Shown: positions 11,845 to 20,380, counted from the first letter of the stretch. The stretch is DNA of 23,789 nucleotides from a virus (IMGVR_UViG_3300020439_000081:1-23789), one strand, 5' to 3'. The notes: generated by a model from the sequence alone, not told the origin. Translations and numbers: made by a program.

Positions 11845-11993
11845 TATGGTAAGTCATCTTCTCTTAGATCTATCCAATCCCATTCTTCCTTGTAAGTATA
11901 CCTATTGTCATAATCGTAATTAGATAAATTGTTAAGTAAGATTAAAAATTTATTAAAAAAATAACCTAATGCAAATCCTATAACATAATCCAT
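11844..11993 (-). CDS. small membrane protein, 49 aa
   Basis: ATG at 11993 gives MDYVIGFALGYFFNKFLILL, a hydrophobic first half, followed by an acidic aromatic tail (EEWDWIDLREDDLP). Its TAA overlaps the next ATG (TAATG). It fills an otherwise empty gap between the halogenase cassette and the lysis cluster. No strong ribosome binding site is visible, so expression may depend on readthrough from upstream. Confidence 0.5.
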   Translation of the reverse strand: MDYVIGFALGYFFNKFLILLNNLSNYDYDNRYTYKEEWDWIDLREDDLP

Positions 11994-12005
11994 TGGTAGA
12001 TTATA

Positions 12006-12716
12006 CTATATGTTTTTTAAATACCCACCTTTAAATTTAGAATGTACTCGAAATAAATTTTCTCTGCATTTATCTTCCCAATCTTGTGTCCATGTTTCAA
12101 TTTCAAGATCATATTCCTCTCTTTTGAATGGAACGTAATAACACAATGGTTCACCCTGTTTAATCATTATTTGTTTTTTGTTTTCAGCAGTAATAATTAA
12201 TTGTTGATTTAATATATGATGTTTATCTGTATGTAAAACGCCATAAGGTATATACCAATCTGGATTGTAATGGTAAAGTAGTGGAACTTGATACACACTA
12301 TATCCAGGTGGTGTCATCATACGCCATACTGATATAATTTTAAATACTTTTTGTATGTTTGCACTATTAGGAACGTAATCTTTCATTTGTTTATCGTGAT
12401 GTAATTGTATTTCATATTCCTCAAATGATGTAGCCCATTCCCATTCACCACCTTCCTCCCACCTAAAATACATATCACAATGTGCAGGTATAACAAATCC
12501 GTTATAAAAAATATCTGTAAAACTAGGACATAATTTTATTGTTTTGCTTTGTGGAATTAATTTTGTATAGTGATCATCTTTAGGTGTAGGTGGCATATCT
12601 GTATACCATTTAGGAATAAAATTTTTAGCAGGTTGTGGTCTGCAACTATCTATGTTTTCCAACCCTTTAAACGGTGTGCTAAATTTTAATGTTGGTTTTT
12701 TATTTTTTTGAAACAT
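12006..12716 (-). CDS. halogenase-cassette protein, paralogue 1, 236 aa
   Basis: This soluble, aromatic-rich protein starts after TTAAAGGAG and overlaps the halogenase gene by 17 bases. It includes NFIPKWYTDMPPTPKDDHY near the start, then VWRMMTPPGYSVYQVPLLYH and a C-terminal IKQGEPLCYYVPFKRE. The last motif recurs in the 228-residue protein on the other side of the halogenase (FKKGEPLGYLYFSKE), and both have I-x-x-CP about a quarter of the way in, so they look like diverged paralogues. The strand-rich pattern suggests a beta-sandwich or jelly-roll fold. I recall relatives beside phage halogenases but know no function. Confidence 0.7.
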   Translation of the reverse strand: MFQKNKKPTLKFSTPFKGLENIDSCRPQPAKNFIPKWYTDMPPTPKDDHYTKLIPQSKTIKLCPSFTDIFYNGFVIPAHCDMYFRWEEGGEWEWATSFEEYEIQLHHDKQMKDYVPNSANIQKVFKIISVWRMMTPPGYSVYQVPLLYHYNPDWYIPYGVLHTDKHHILNQQLIITAENKKQIMIKQGEPLCYYVPFKREEYDLEIETWTQDWEDKCRENLFRVHSKFKGGYLKNI

Positions 12717-13851
12717 TTAACTCCTTTAATTTTTTTAATATGCCTAATGAATTTATATTTTGATTAAAGCTGTGCATTCTCCAGACACCATAATCATATA
12801 CTAAATCGTAACCTATATTATTTATATTATCTAATATCTCTGTATATTCTCTCTGGTTTAGTGAATTGTCAGACAAACATTTCTCTGCTAAATTTTTAGC
12901 ATAATTCCAAAACTCATTGTCGTATTTAGTTGCACCCAAATAGTGCATTACAATAATATCTTGCAACTGTTTAAAAGTTTTTTTGTACCACTCGTTGTGT
13001 TCATCAATGCTTTCTTTATTAACTATGCTGTCATATATTTTACGATTAATATTGTCAACTGTTGTAAGACTTGTTGCTTCCATAGGTTCTAAAAAAAACG
13101 AAGCATTCCCGTTGTACGCAATGCTTTCAAAAAAGTTTTGTTTACGATAATAATTATTAAAATCTAATCTATTTTCTTGCTCTGTAGGTTGCATTCCATA
13201 ATTATCTATTACTTCTAAAAGTTGTTCTTTAGCAACATTATGATCTGTAATTTGCTGATTATACATGTATCCCCATGACATTCTATAGGATAAAGGAATA
13301 CCAAATATCCAACCATATTCAGCAGCTATACATATTGTATAATCGTATATAGGATAATCCCAATTACATTGTCTAACGTAGGCAGTATTAACAGGAATAA
13401 ACTCTGCAAATTCAAAATCATCAAATTTATTTGGAGTTCCTGAACAATCTATAATAAAATCTGCGTCTATGTCATACACATTATTTACTTTTATGTCCTT
13501 AAATTTCACTCTATTTTTGTTTTTTTCTGCAATGTACTCTTGTAAATCAATTGCGCTAAAGTGCATAGATATACTTGGAGGAGGAAAAGTGTGCATATAA
13601 TTTTCATCAGTCCAATTAATATAATGAATGCCATTTTTATATTGACCGTGAAATTCTTTCATTTTGTAAAACTCAAAACCTGCTGTGTAATGTAAATTTC
13701 TAGGTAATGTAACAGTTGTTCCTTCTCCAACTGTTTGCTCTTTTGATAAAGTATCGTAGTAACATTCTATTTCCCAATCCGTATAATATCCAAAATGATT
13801 ATACGTTAACGAACCTGCTGTTCCTTTACCGATCACTGCTAATTTATTCAT
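12700..13851 (-). CDS. flavin-dependent tryptophan-halogenase-like protein, 383 aa
   Basis: Residues 7-13 (IGKGTAG) are the FAD-binding glycine motif. VGEGTT at 41-46 matches the VGEAT segment. QYKNGIHYINW places Lys72 where the halogenases have their catalytic Lys. DCSG (135-138) is a further FAD motif. GWIFGIPL (180-187) is a WxWxIP variant with Phe for the second Trp. FLEPMEATS (253-261) matches the EPLEATS loop with its conserved Glu. These enzymes use reduced FAD, oxygen and halide to make hypohalous acid and chlorinate or brominate tryptophan-like substrates. At 383 residues it is much shorter than the usual 500 or more, lacking part of the substrate-binding C-terminal region, so the substrate may differ. 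No flavin reductase gene is nearby. The cassette is visibly more AT-rich than the fibre genes. Confidence 0.8.
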   Translation of the reverse strand: MNKLAVIGKGTAGSLTYNHFGYYTDWEIECYYDTLSKEQTVGEGTTVTLPRNLHYTAGFEFYKMKEFHGQYKNGIHYINWTDENYMHTFPPPSISMHFSAIDLQEYIAEKNKNRVKFKDIKVNNVYDIDADFIIDCSGTPNKFDDFEFAEFIPVNTAYVRQCNWDYPIYDYTICIAAEYGWIFGIPLSYRMSWGYMYNQQITDHNVAKEQLLEVIDNYGMQPTEQENRLDFNNYYRKQNFFESIAYNGNASFFLEPMEATSLTTVDNINRKIYDSIVNKESIDEHNEWYKKTFKQLQDIIVMHYLGATKYDNEFWNYAKNLAEKCLSDNSLNQREYTEILDNINNIGYDLVYDYGVWRMHSFNQNINSLGILKKLKELNVSKK

Positions 13852-14530
13852 TTACTTCCTCACAATTTTTTAACTCTTTATAGGGATACCTATTTTTTGC
13901 ACGTTTAAATATTTTAGAAACTCCTTTAACGTAGCTTGTAATTCCATATATTGAGTTTACATAATTAAGTATAACTTGGCTAGGTATTATTTCTTTTAAA
14001 TTAATTTCTTTACTAAAATATAAATAACCTAATGGCTCTCCTTTTTTAAAAGTAACTTGTCTATCGTGTGGAATAATAAAAGCAAGGTCTAAACTTCTAG
14101 CATACTGTCCAGGATATAACATACCTTCTGCAAATAACACACCTGTTATATCATGTTTTGTGTCACTCTTTGGTCCTGTCCAGTAATATGTTAGTTCTTT
14201 ATCTTCTGTCATAAAAACATAAGGTACTTTAATATGACATATTGAATAATCTTCATAATTTTTAATCTTTGTTTCTGTGTCTATTGCCAAAACTGGTCTT
14301 GTATCCCACAAATTTTCTCCAACTATTTGTTTAGACTTAGCATAATAAGTACCATCTTCTTGTCTTTGTATTCTTAGATCATAAGGCATAGTAATAACTA
14401 CTGTCCTTTTATCTAATGCAATAGTTTGCGGACAAATATTAATAAATGTTTTTTTTATTACTGGATTGTTGTATAACTGATGAGGAGGTAAATCCTCTTT
14501 TTGTAATAAGAACCAATATAAATCTGTCAT
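13844..14530 (-). CDS. halogenase-cassette protein, paralogue 2, 228 aa
   Basis: I start at ATG 14530, preceded by AGGTGG; a GTG two codons earlier lies inside that ribosome binding site. The protein is soluble and strand-rich, with FINICPQTIALDKRTVVITM, an internal TGPKSDTKHDITGVLF, and FKKGEPLGYLYFSKE in the last third. It shares the K-x-GEPL-x-Y-x-x-F core and overall order with the gene at 12006-12716. It overlaps the halogenase by 8 bases. The tail is basic (KIFKRAKNRYPYKELK). It is likely a partner or substrate-handling protein for the halogenase. Confidence 0.65.
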   Translation of the reverse strand: MTDLYWFLLQKEDLPPHQLYNNPVIKKTFINICPQTIALDKRTVVITMPYDLRIQRQEDGTYYAKSKQIVGENLWDTRPVLAIDTETKIKNYEDYSICHIKVPYVFMTEDKELTYYWTGPKSDTKHDITGVLFAEGMLYPGQYARSLDLAFIIPHDRQVTFKKGEPLGYLYFSKEINLKEIIPSQVILNYVNSIYGITSYVKGVSKIFKRAKNRYPYKELKNCEEVNE

Positions 14531-14552
14531 TTCCACCTATTTTATTATACTA

Positions 14553-14975
14553 CTATGGAGTTCTAAGCACCCAACTTGTTGTATCTTCGTTCCACTCGTA
14601 TGATGTTACTTCATCTGCTTCTAATTGTTCTTGTGTTAATGTAGGATATGGAGTTGGTGGTTCCCAAATCCATTTATCAGTATTTAGTGTCCAACTAGCA
14701 TAAGGTTGTTGCCAATAAAATACGTCATTTTCAGTATCGTATTTCATACCTACACCTGCATAGTTGCCTCTAAAAGGAGTACCGCCTAGTAGGTGTGTAC
14801 CCTCATAAGTATTGTAAGAAGTTCTTACACATGTACCACTATGCTGTTCTAAACTTTCTAAATATGCTTCCCAATTTGCAAAACCATCAGGCAATTGTGC
14901 AGTATCATCTTCATCTATACCAACAATTACTTGTGTAACTATTGAGTTTTCATCTATAAAAGCATAGTGTGCCAT
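14553..14975 (-). CDS. tail-fibre-associated protein, 140 aa
   Basis: The start MAHYAFIDENSIVTQVIVGID is a form I have seen repeatedly next to fibre genes of marine phages. The rest is Tyr/Trp-rich with GTPFRGNYAGVGMKYD, then FYWQQPYASWTLN and a Pro-rich WIWEPPTPYP. This suits a small beta-rich fibre tip, chaperone or virion decoration. It follows the glycine-rich adhesin by one base. Exact role unknown. Confidence 0.65.
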   Translation of the reverse strand: MAHYAFIDENSIVTQVIVGIDEDDTAQLPDGFANWEAYLESLEQHSGTCVRTSYNTYEGTHLLGGTPFRGNYAGVGMKYDTENDVFYWQQPYASWTLNTDKWIWEPPTPYPTLTQEQLEADEVTSYEWNEDTTSWVLRTP

Positions 14976-14976
14976 A

Positions 14977-15801
14977 CTAATTCCAATAAACTGAACCGCT
15001 ATTAGCAGTTACATAAGCAAATTTGTAATCACCACTAACAGTTTCAGAGGATATAGTTACTGTATTAGCATTGAGTGTCCATTCTTTAGGATAACGCAAA
15101 CCAATTACACCTGAACCACCTGCAAAAGAAGCTCTGCTTACGTGTGAACGAGATCCTCCACCGCCACCGCCTGTGTTAGCTGCGCCTGCTGTTCCCTGTC
15201 CAGAACCTTGCCCTTTTCCGCCACCACCTTGACCACCTTGTGATTGAACATTGTTTCCTGAACGATAGTAGTCTGCACCACCACCGCCACCACCTGCATA
15301 GTAGTTCCCATCAAGCCATTGTGAACCATTACCACCATTGCCCCCAGATGTTCCACCAAAACCACCTGCTTGCGAAGCACCTCCACCGCCTCCGCCTGCG
15401 TAGTAAAGATTGCCACCATTTTTACCTTCAGCAGGAGAGTAGCCACCTACATTACCTGAACCACCTGTTTGTCCCTGCCAACCTGGTCCACCACCTGAAC
15501 CACCATTGTTACCGTTAGCATTGGCACGACCTGCACCACCATAAGATGATTGGTTACCATTAAAATGTGAGTTGTTTCCATTACCACCTGGAGACGCACC
15601 TGCACCTACATAAGTTGTATAGTTAGTATCTCCATCAAGTTGTGTTTCAGAAAAAGCACGATACCCGCCTGCACCTCCACCACCTGCAGCGTCATTACCG
15701 TTACCTCCGCCTGCGCCACCTGCAACAATAAGAACAGAAACCATAAGATCTGGTTTAGCCCCTCCTGCTAAGGCAAATCTTGCTGCGCCTAATGGTGCCA
15801 T
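14977..15801 (-). CDS. glycine-rich tail adhesin, 274 aa
   Basis: From residue 25 the protein has glycine-rich runs (GGAGGGNGNDAAGGGGAGGY, then many GGGGGGA and GGNGGNGS blocks) to about residue 225, then a short non-glycine C-terminus ending SGDYKFAYVTANSGSVYWN. Glycine-rich tail-tip adhesins are known from T-even-like phages, where stacked poly-Gly helices carry the receptor-binding loops. Aromatic Tyr/Trp residues between the Gly runs would be the contact points. It lies directly after the main fibre gene, so it probably sits at the fibre tip. Confidence 0.65.
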   Translation of the reverse strand: MAPLGAARFALAGGAKPDLMVSVLIVAGGAGGGNGNDAAGGGGAGGYRAFSETQLDGDTNYTTYVGAGASPGGNGNNSHFNGNQSSYGGAGRANANGNNGGSGGGPGWQGQTGGSGNVGGYSPAEGKNGGNLYYAGGGGGGASQAGGFGGTSGGNGGNGSQWLDGNYYAGGGGGGADYYRSGNNVQSQGGQGGGGKGQGSGQGTAGAANTGGGGGGSRSHVSRASFAGGSGVIGLRYPKEWTLNANTVTISSETVSGDYKFAYVTANSGSVYWN

Positions 15802-15809
15802 ATTACTCC

Positions 15810-16925
15810 TTAACTAAAATCTAATAATGCGTTTATAAGTGGTGTTCCTGCGTCAAAAAATAAAAAGGTCACTAAATCTACATCATTAGCACCTGTGCTA
15901 AGTGTAAGACCTGCTGCACCTGCTGTAAGTCCTGTAACATCTGAACCACCATTTACTGTTATTGCGTTAATAGCCATAGTTCTTGAACCAGTGCCATCTT
16001 GTGTTACTTTCAATGTAAATGATGATGTTCCATTTGTAGGAACATTTGTAAAGTCTATATCTGTTACAGAGTGTCCAAGAGTAACACTGCCTGTATTACC
16101 ATTTGCTAAGTTTATGGCTAATGTTGTTCCTGAAGTTACAGCTACATCTGTTTCAACATAATCTTTTAGTGACACAGCGCTTATCTCTTGATCACCACCA
16201 GTTACTGCACCTGATAAAGTTACAGCACCTAATGTTTTATTTGTAAGAGTAGCTGTCTCGCTGTCAGCATAGTTCTTAACTGCTGCTGATGTAGGTATTG
16301 TTGTGTCATTGTCATTAGATGTGATAGTTTCACTTTCAGTAACTAATGATCCTGCTGCTATTTCTGAAGTTGTAAGTCCACCAACATTTAATTGTCCTGA
16401 TGAAGCGGTAACACCTGTGCCTGCAATACCTGACACTAAATCTGCAACGCTTTCTTTTTTAACTTTGCTACTGTCGTCTGCGTCAATAATAGGTATTTCA
16501 TCTGCTGCAACGTTTACTGTTGCTGCTGATACGTCTAATTTAACTTCACCTGCTGTACCGCTAGAGTATGTTGTATCAACAACTTTACCTAGTGCGTCAA
16601 AAATATCTTCAAAGTGTTGCTTCATTGGTGCAACACGTACTTTAGATCCTGATGGGTGTGTTAAACCAGAACCTGCTGCAGAACCACTAAGGTATCTATT
16701 GTCTGCAGTTGTTGTTGTAAATGATGTAGCAGCAACTGTGCTGTCTATAAATATGTATTCTCTTTGTGTAGCACTGTCAGGTTCTACCACTATGTAACAT
16801 GGTGTAGCTAGACCTGTTGTAGAAGCTACGTTGATTGTTAAGTCACTAGCACCTAATTGCGAAGAGAGTGTAGTCTCAAACGCGTTAGCTGTAGTACTTT
16901 CTGCTGCTTTTCTTGTGTTTGCCAT
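15810..16925 (-). CDS. tail fibre, 371 aa
   Basis: A Thr/Ala/Ser/Gly-rich, strand-repetitive protein with almost no Cys or Trp. It contains motifs familiar from marine phage fibres: TSAAVKNYAD, TATLTNKTLGAVTLSGAVTG and AADEIPIIDAD. The N-terminal 100 residues (NAFETTLSSQLGASDLTINV ... REYIFID) should attach to the virion and the rest form a trimeric shaft. GGAGAAAAATAG precedes the ATG. It lies between the nozzle-like gene and the glycine-rich adhesin. Confidence 0.75.
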   Translation of the reverse strand: MANTRKAAESTTANAFETTLSSQLGASDLTINVASTTGLATPCYIVVEPDSATQREYIFIDSTVAATSFTTTTADNRYLSGSAAGSGLTHPSGSKVRVAPMKQHFEDIFDALGKVVDTTYSSGTAGEVKLDVSAATVNVAADEIPIIDADDSSKVKKESVADLVSGIAGTGVTASSGQLNVGGLTTSEIAAGSLVTESETITSNDNDTTIPTSAAVKNYADSETATLTNKTLGAVTLSGAVTGGDQEISAVSLKDYVETDVAVTSGTTLAINLANGNTGSVTLGHSVTDIDFTNVPTNGTSSFTLKVTQDGTGSRTMAINAITVNGGSDVTGLTAGAAGLTLSTGANDVDLVTFLFFDAGTPLINALLDFS

Positions 16926-16951
16926 ATTCTATTTTTCTCCTATTTAGTATA

Positions 16952-18928
16952 TCATATACCAAATTGCTGTATGCCTAATTGTCCAACTCCCATAGTTCCT
17001 AATGAGGAAACTTCAGAAGTTGCAGTCTCTCTTTGACCTCTAATCTGTATAGTACAGAATACCATAGTCGATCCGTACTTCGTTATCTCTTGTACAGGTA
17101 GCGTAACATTTTCTACAATACCTCTAATTGTTTCTTCAGGTTTATAAAGTTGCAATGTTACTGATTTACCTTCTAATCTTTTTACTGCGTCAAATAATTT
17201 TGCACCAATACCAGGTATGTTTTTTGGTCTTTTACCTGGTCGTTCTATACGATCAGATACGTTAATAGGTAGTCTTGCTATAACGTCTTCTGGTTCTGGG
17301 AACGCACGAACACCATACGAATATACTTCTGGTGTTGCGTCTTGTTGTGCGCTAGAAGTTATTGTAAGTTTTGGAATAAGCCATCTGTTAATTACATTAA
17401 CAATAGGTATTTCATCACCATCACCTTGTATCTGTACATTTGTTAATGTTGAATATGTAGAACTGTCTGGATCAGCTAATGCGTCTAATTCTGTAGAATA
17501 TTCTGCTAATACTGATCCACCTGCAGGCATAGGTCCTGTATATATACGACCACCTATCCATTGTTTTTTCTGTGATGTATAAAAATCTGCAGCAGGCAGT
17601 ATGACATATCCATCTTCAACGTATGTAGATAATTCTTTTACTAAACCTACTTGATCAACAATAAAAAATAATTTATCTTTTGCTACAGTAATACCTTGCA
17701 CTTTTCCTGATGTGCCTGTGTAATAAATATCTCTAGCATAACCTAAAGTTGGTAAGTATATAGAATACAAATCTGTTTCATTAGCACTATCTATAACACC
17801 AAAATATATTTGATCTCTTGTAGAAAACAAACTTGTAGGTGATTTATCTACTGTAGTATTTACGTCACCAAATTCTTTTATAAGTTGTCTATCATCTATT
17901 GTATATAAAACACCATCAGTTGCAATAGTTCCTCTGTATATTCTTCCTATCTTGCCACCTGCATTTGATGATTGTGATGTAGCAAAAAATATAATACCGT
18001 TGCTTTCTGCTAAAGATACAATATCTTCACCTTCGATATATGTTTGCCCTACTAAAGATAAACCTGATCCTGTATCTTTTAATGAATATATATAACCATC
18101 ATCAGAAGCTGCTAAAACAACAGCGCCACCATCTATAACATCAACCCAAAGTGATCCTGAAGGTAAGTCTTTAATTAAAGTAGGTGCAGATGTACCATCT
18201 AATTCTTGTAATTTACCATCATCTTCAACTGATAGTATGTAATTTTTTACATTAAATATTCCTTTAATTACTCTGCTTGATACAACGTTTGTATAGTTAG
18301 ACCAACCACCACCAATATTATCTGTATCTATTTGTCTAACAATACTGTCTGTACCATCATTTAGTGAAGCGTATAAAATATGACCTTCCATAACAAGACC
18401 AGATACGTTGTATGAAGCGTCTGCTGCATAAGGATCTGTAGTTGTCCAACTATCACCATTGTCACTAGAATAATATATATCGTGTCCTTGTGCTAACCAT
18501 ATAACATCTTCGTGTGTAAGTACATGCTGATTAGCATTGCTGCTTGCTTTATTTAATTCTGTATCAAAATGTAATTCTAATGAATAACTTTGTCCTTTAT
18601 CATTTGCATTTTTAAAAACATCAACACCTTTACTATCAAAAAATCTTCTATAATCATTAGGTCCTTGATTTCTTTTATGTGCCTGGTCAAGTCCTGCACC
18701 ACCAGAAAAATCTGATCTTGCATAACTTTGACCAAACTCTGCTCTAAACTCTTCTGGTACCTGTGCTGTGTTAACCTGTTGCGCAGATAATGGTGCAGTA
18801 GTAATAGATAATTCTCTACCTGGTGCTACTGCTAAACGAAGTAATATATCTGTAACACCATCTGATATTTGTGCTTGATAACCAAAAGCTAACGGTGTAG
18901 CTACATTACCAGTATTAGGTAATGGCAT
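16952..18928 (-). CDS. tail nozzle/hub-like protein with beta-propeller repeats, 658 aa
   Basis: Residues about 135-440 repeat short four-strand units (VIWLAQGHDIYYSSDNGDSW, then GHILYASLNDG, NYILSVEDDGKLQEL, GIIFFATSQSS). Residues 154-161 form an Asp-box (SSDNGDSW), typical of propeller blades. The N-terminus (PLPNTGNVATPLAFGYQAQI) and the C-terminus (VTLPVQEITKYGSTMVFCTI) look like virion assembly domains. Beta-propeller nozzle proteins close the short tail of P22- and T7-type phages, and the size and place after the connector fit. Its ATG overlaps the end of the connector gene. The role is inferred from fold and order. Confidence 0.65.
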   Translation of the reverse strand: MPLPNTGNVATPLAFGYQAQISDGVTDILLRLAVAPGRELSITTAPLSAQQVNTAQVPEEFRAEFGQSYARSDFSGGAGLDQAHKRNQGPNDYRRFFDSKGVDVFKNANDKGQSYSLELHFDTELNKASSNANQHVLTHEDVIWLAQGHDIYYSSDNGDSWTTTDPYAADASYNVSGLVMEGHILYASLNDGTDSIVRQIDTDNIGGGWSNYTNVVSSRVIKGIFNVKNYILSVEDDGKLQELDGTSAPTLIKDLPSGSLWVDVIDGGAVVLAASDDGYIYSLKDTGSGLSLVGQTYIEGEDIVSLAESNGIIFFATSQSSNAGGKIGRIYRGTIATDGVLYTIDDRQLIKEFGDVNTTVDKSPTSLFSTRDQIYFGVIDSANETDLYSIYLPTLGYARDIYYTGTSGKVQGITVAKDKLFFIVDQVGLVKELSTYVEDGYVILPAADFYTSQKKQWIGGRIYTGPMPAGGSVLAEYSTELDALADPDSSTYSTLTNVQIQGDGDEIPIVNVINRWLIPKLTITSSAQQDATPEVYSYGVRAFPEPEDVIARLPINVSDRIERPGKRPKNIPGIGAKLFDAVKRLEGKSVTLQLYKPEETIRGIVENVTLPVQEITKYGSTMVFCTIQIRGQRETATSEVSSLGTMGVGQLGIQQFGI

Positions 18929-19869
18929 TAGGTAAAACTTATTCCGTAGAGTTCAACACCTTGTGGAAACCTAGATCGTTGTTCTCTTCTTGCTCTGTCA
19001 AGTAATACGCCATAGTATCTAAGTAAAGCATTTCTAAGTCTTTCACCTGATCCTACAGGTACACCTCTTTGTTCTAGGTTTTCTGTAATAAAGTTTTGTG
19101 TAGTAACATCAACATCTAATTCTGATAACAACTGTGCTACAGCACCTACCATAACTATCTGCTCATGAAAATCCTCTAAACCACATACAGTATTTAAGTC
19201 ATTAGCTTCTGCTGTTGGTCTTGTAAATTTTGAAGCATAAACAACATAAACTGTTTTACCTGATGTAGGTGCAGAAGGAAATTGTACTGCTGCTTCTGTT
19301 GTTGATCCTGCAAAATCTGTAAGTAACTCCAATGCTATGTCACTATATACAGTTGTAGTAGATCCTGATGTAGAGTTATCCATCTTTGCTTGTAATATTC
19401 TTTGTGTTCCTGCAGGCATTTCTACAAATTGTGTAGATGATGTAGTTATAGATGTTTTCTTTACTGCATACAATGCAGGATATAAACCTATAACTTGATC
19501 GCCTATTGCATTAGCAACGTTTAATCTAGGATATTTAGGTTTAAGTATTATGTCTGTATCATTAAGATGTTCTGCTGCAGTAGATCCTAACCTACCACGT
19601 TCTACAGTTATTTCTCTTGAAACTGTATTAATATCTTCCACCATTAATAATTCTTGTTCTATTTCTAATACAGAACCTGCACCAATTAACTCTTCTTCTT
19701 CAGGTGTAAACAAACCTGCTTTATATTGTAAAGTTGTGCCTGACGAGGTAAGTCCTGTGCCACCTGTAATACTATCTGTATTAGCTACTTGTGATAATGG
19801 TTCTTGTTCTTCTACTGGACGTAAATATTCTCTGTATGTTCTGTCTATAAGTTCGCCAAATGTTGCCAT
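18928..19869 (-). CDS. head-tail connector/adaptor-like protein, 313 aa
   Basis: A 313-residue protein following the capsid genes. Helical ends (GELIDRTYREYLRPVEEQEP; EQIVMVGAVAQLLSELDVD) flank a strand-rich middle (EELLMVEDIN-like, TVERGRLGSTAAEHL). The C-terminal half with LRNALLRYYGVLLDRARREQ is a long helix, as in adaptor rings that bind beneath the portal. Its ATG overlaps the stop of the 50-residue gene (TAATG). Name based on synteny and secondary structure, not on a recognised motif. Confidence 0.55.
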   Translation of the reverse strand: MATFGELIDRTYREYLRPVEEQEPLSQVANTDSITGGTGLTSSGTTLQYKAGLFTPEEEELIGAGSVLEIEQELLMVEDINTVSREITVERGRLGSTAAEHLNDTDIILKPKYPRLNVANAIGDQVIGLYPALYAVKKTSITTSSTQFVEMPAGTQRILQAKMDNSTSGSTTTVYSDIALELLTDFAGSTTEAAVQFPSAPTSGKTVYVVYASKFTRPTAEANDLNTVCGLEDFHEQIVMVGAVAQLLSELDVDVTTQNFITENLEQRGVPVGSGERLRNALLRYYGVLLDRARREQRSRFPQGVELYGISFT

Positions 19870-20021
19870 TATACACCCATAGTCCCTTCACCTAATATCA
19901 TTACACCCATACCTGAAGGTACTGGATCTGGTAATAAATCTAAATCTTCATCTATAGGTTTGTTGCCTATAGTATCAATTATAAGAGAACCACCCTCTTT
20001 GAGAGTTAATAAGATACCCAT
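19869..20021 (-). CDS. small virion-region protein, 50 aa
   Basis: ATG at 20021 gives MGILLTLKEGGSLIIDTIGN ... VPSGMGVMILGEGTMGV, a Gly-rich, mostly hydrophobic product without a clear transmembrane helix. It sits six bases after the stop of the 110-residue gene and ends in TAATG with the connector gene. Packing and coupling on both sides support it as real. Function unknown. Confidence 0.55.
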   Translation of the reverse strand: MGILLTLKEGGSLIIDTIGNKPIDEDLDLLPDPVPSGMGVMILGEGTMGV

Positions 20022-20027
20022 AGGATC

Positions 20028-20360
20028 TTAGCTTTCTCTATATAAAAAAGTTATTTTTCTTGCAGACGCTTCAGTAGAACCAGATACTACACGTAAAAAA
20101 CCTGTAGAAGCAAAAGCCCAACCACTAGGATCTACTCTTACTACGTCATCTGTACTTACTGTATAGCTTACTGCAGTTCCATCAGTCTCTTTAACATCTT
20201 TCCAACCACCAGGACTAGAAGCCCATTGCATTGTGATTGTTGTTCCAGTCATAGCTGATGGAAATATGATTGCTGACAAAAGCATTCCGTCTGTATTAGA
20301 ACCTTCGCTAGCTGTAGATCCGCTATCTATTTGTACTATATCTTGTTTAAATCTTGCCAT
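20028..20360 (-). CDS. small beta-rich virion protein, 110 aa
   Basis: Strand-rich throughout: IVQIDSGSTASEGSNTDGML, TTITMQWASSPGGW, VVRVDPSGWAFASTGFLRVV, KITFLYRES. Its position between the capsid gene and the connector suggests a head decoration or head-completion protein. AAGGAACG precedes the ATG, which follows the hairpin at 20381-20422. There is no enzyme motif. Confidence 0.6.
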   Translation of the reverse strand: MARFKQDIVQIDSGSTASEGSNTDGMLLSAIIFPSAMTGTTITMQWASSPGGWKDVKETDGTAVSYTVSTDDVVRVDPSGWAFASTGFLRVVSGSTEASARKITFLYRES

Positions 20361-20380
20361 ATTCGTTCCTTATTTTAGCA

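Noticed and set aside
15138-15518. Other frames over the glycine-rich adhesin on both strands
   Set aside because: Low-complexity shadows of the GGN/GGT codon runs; they lack starts with ribosome binding sites.
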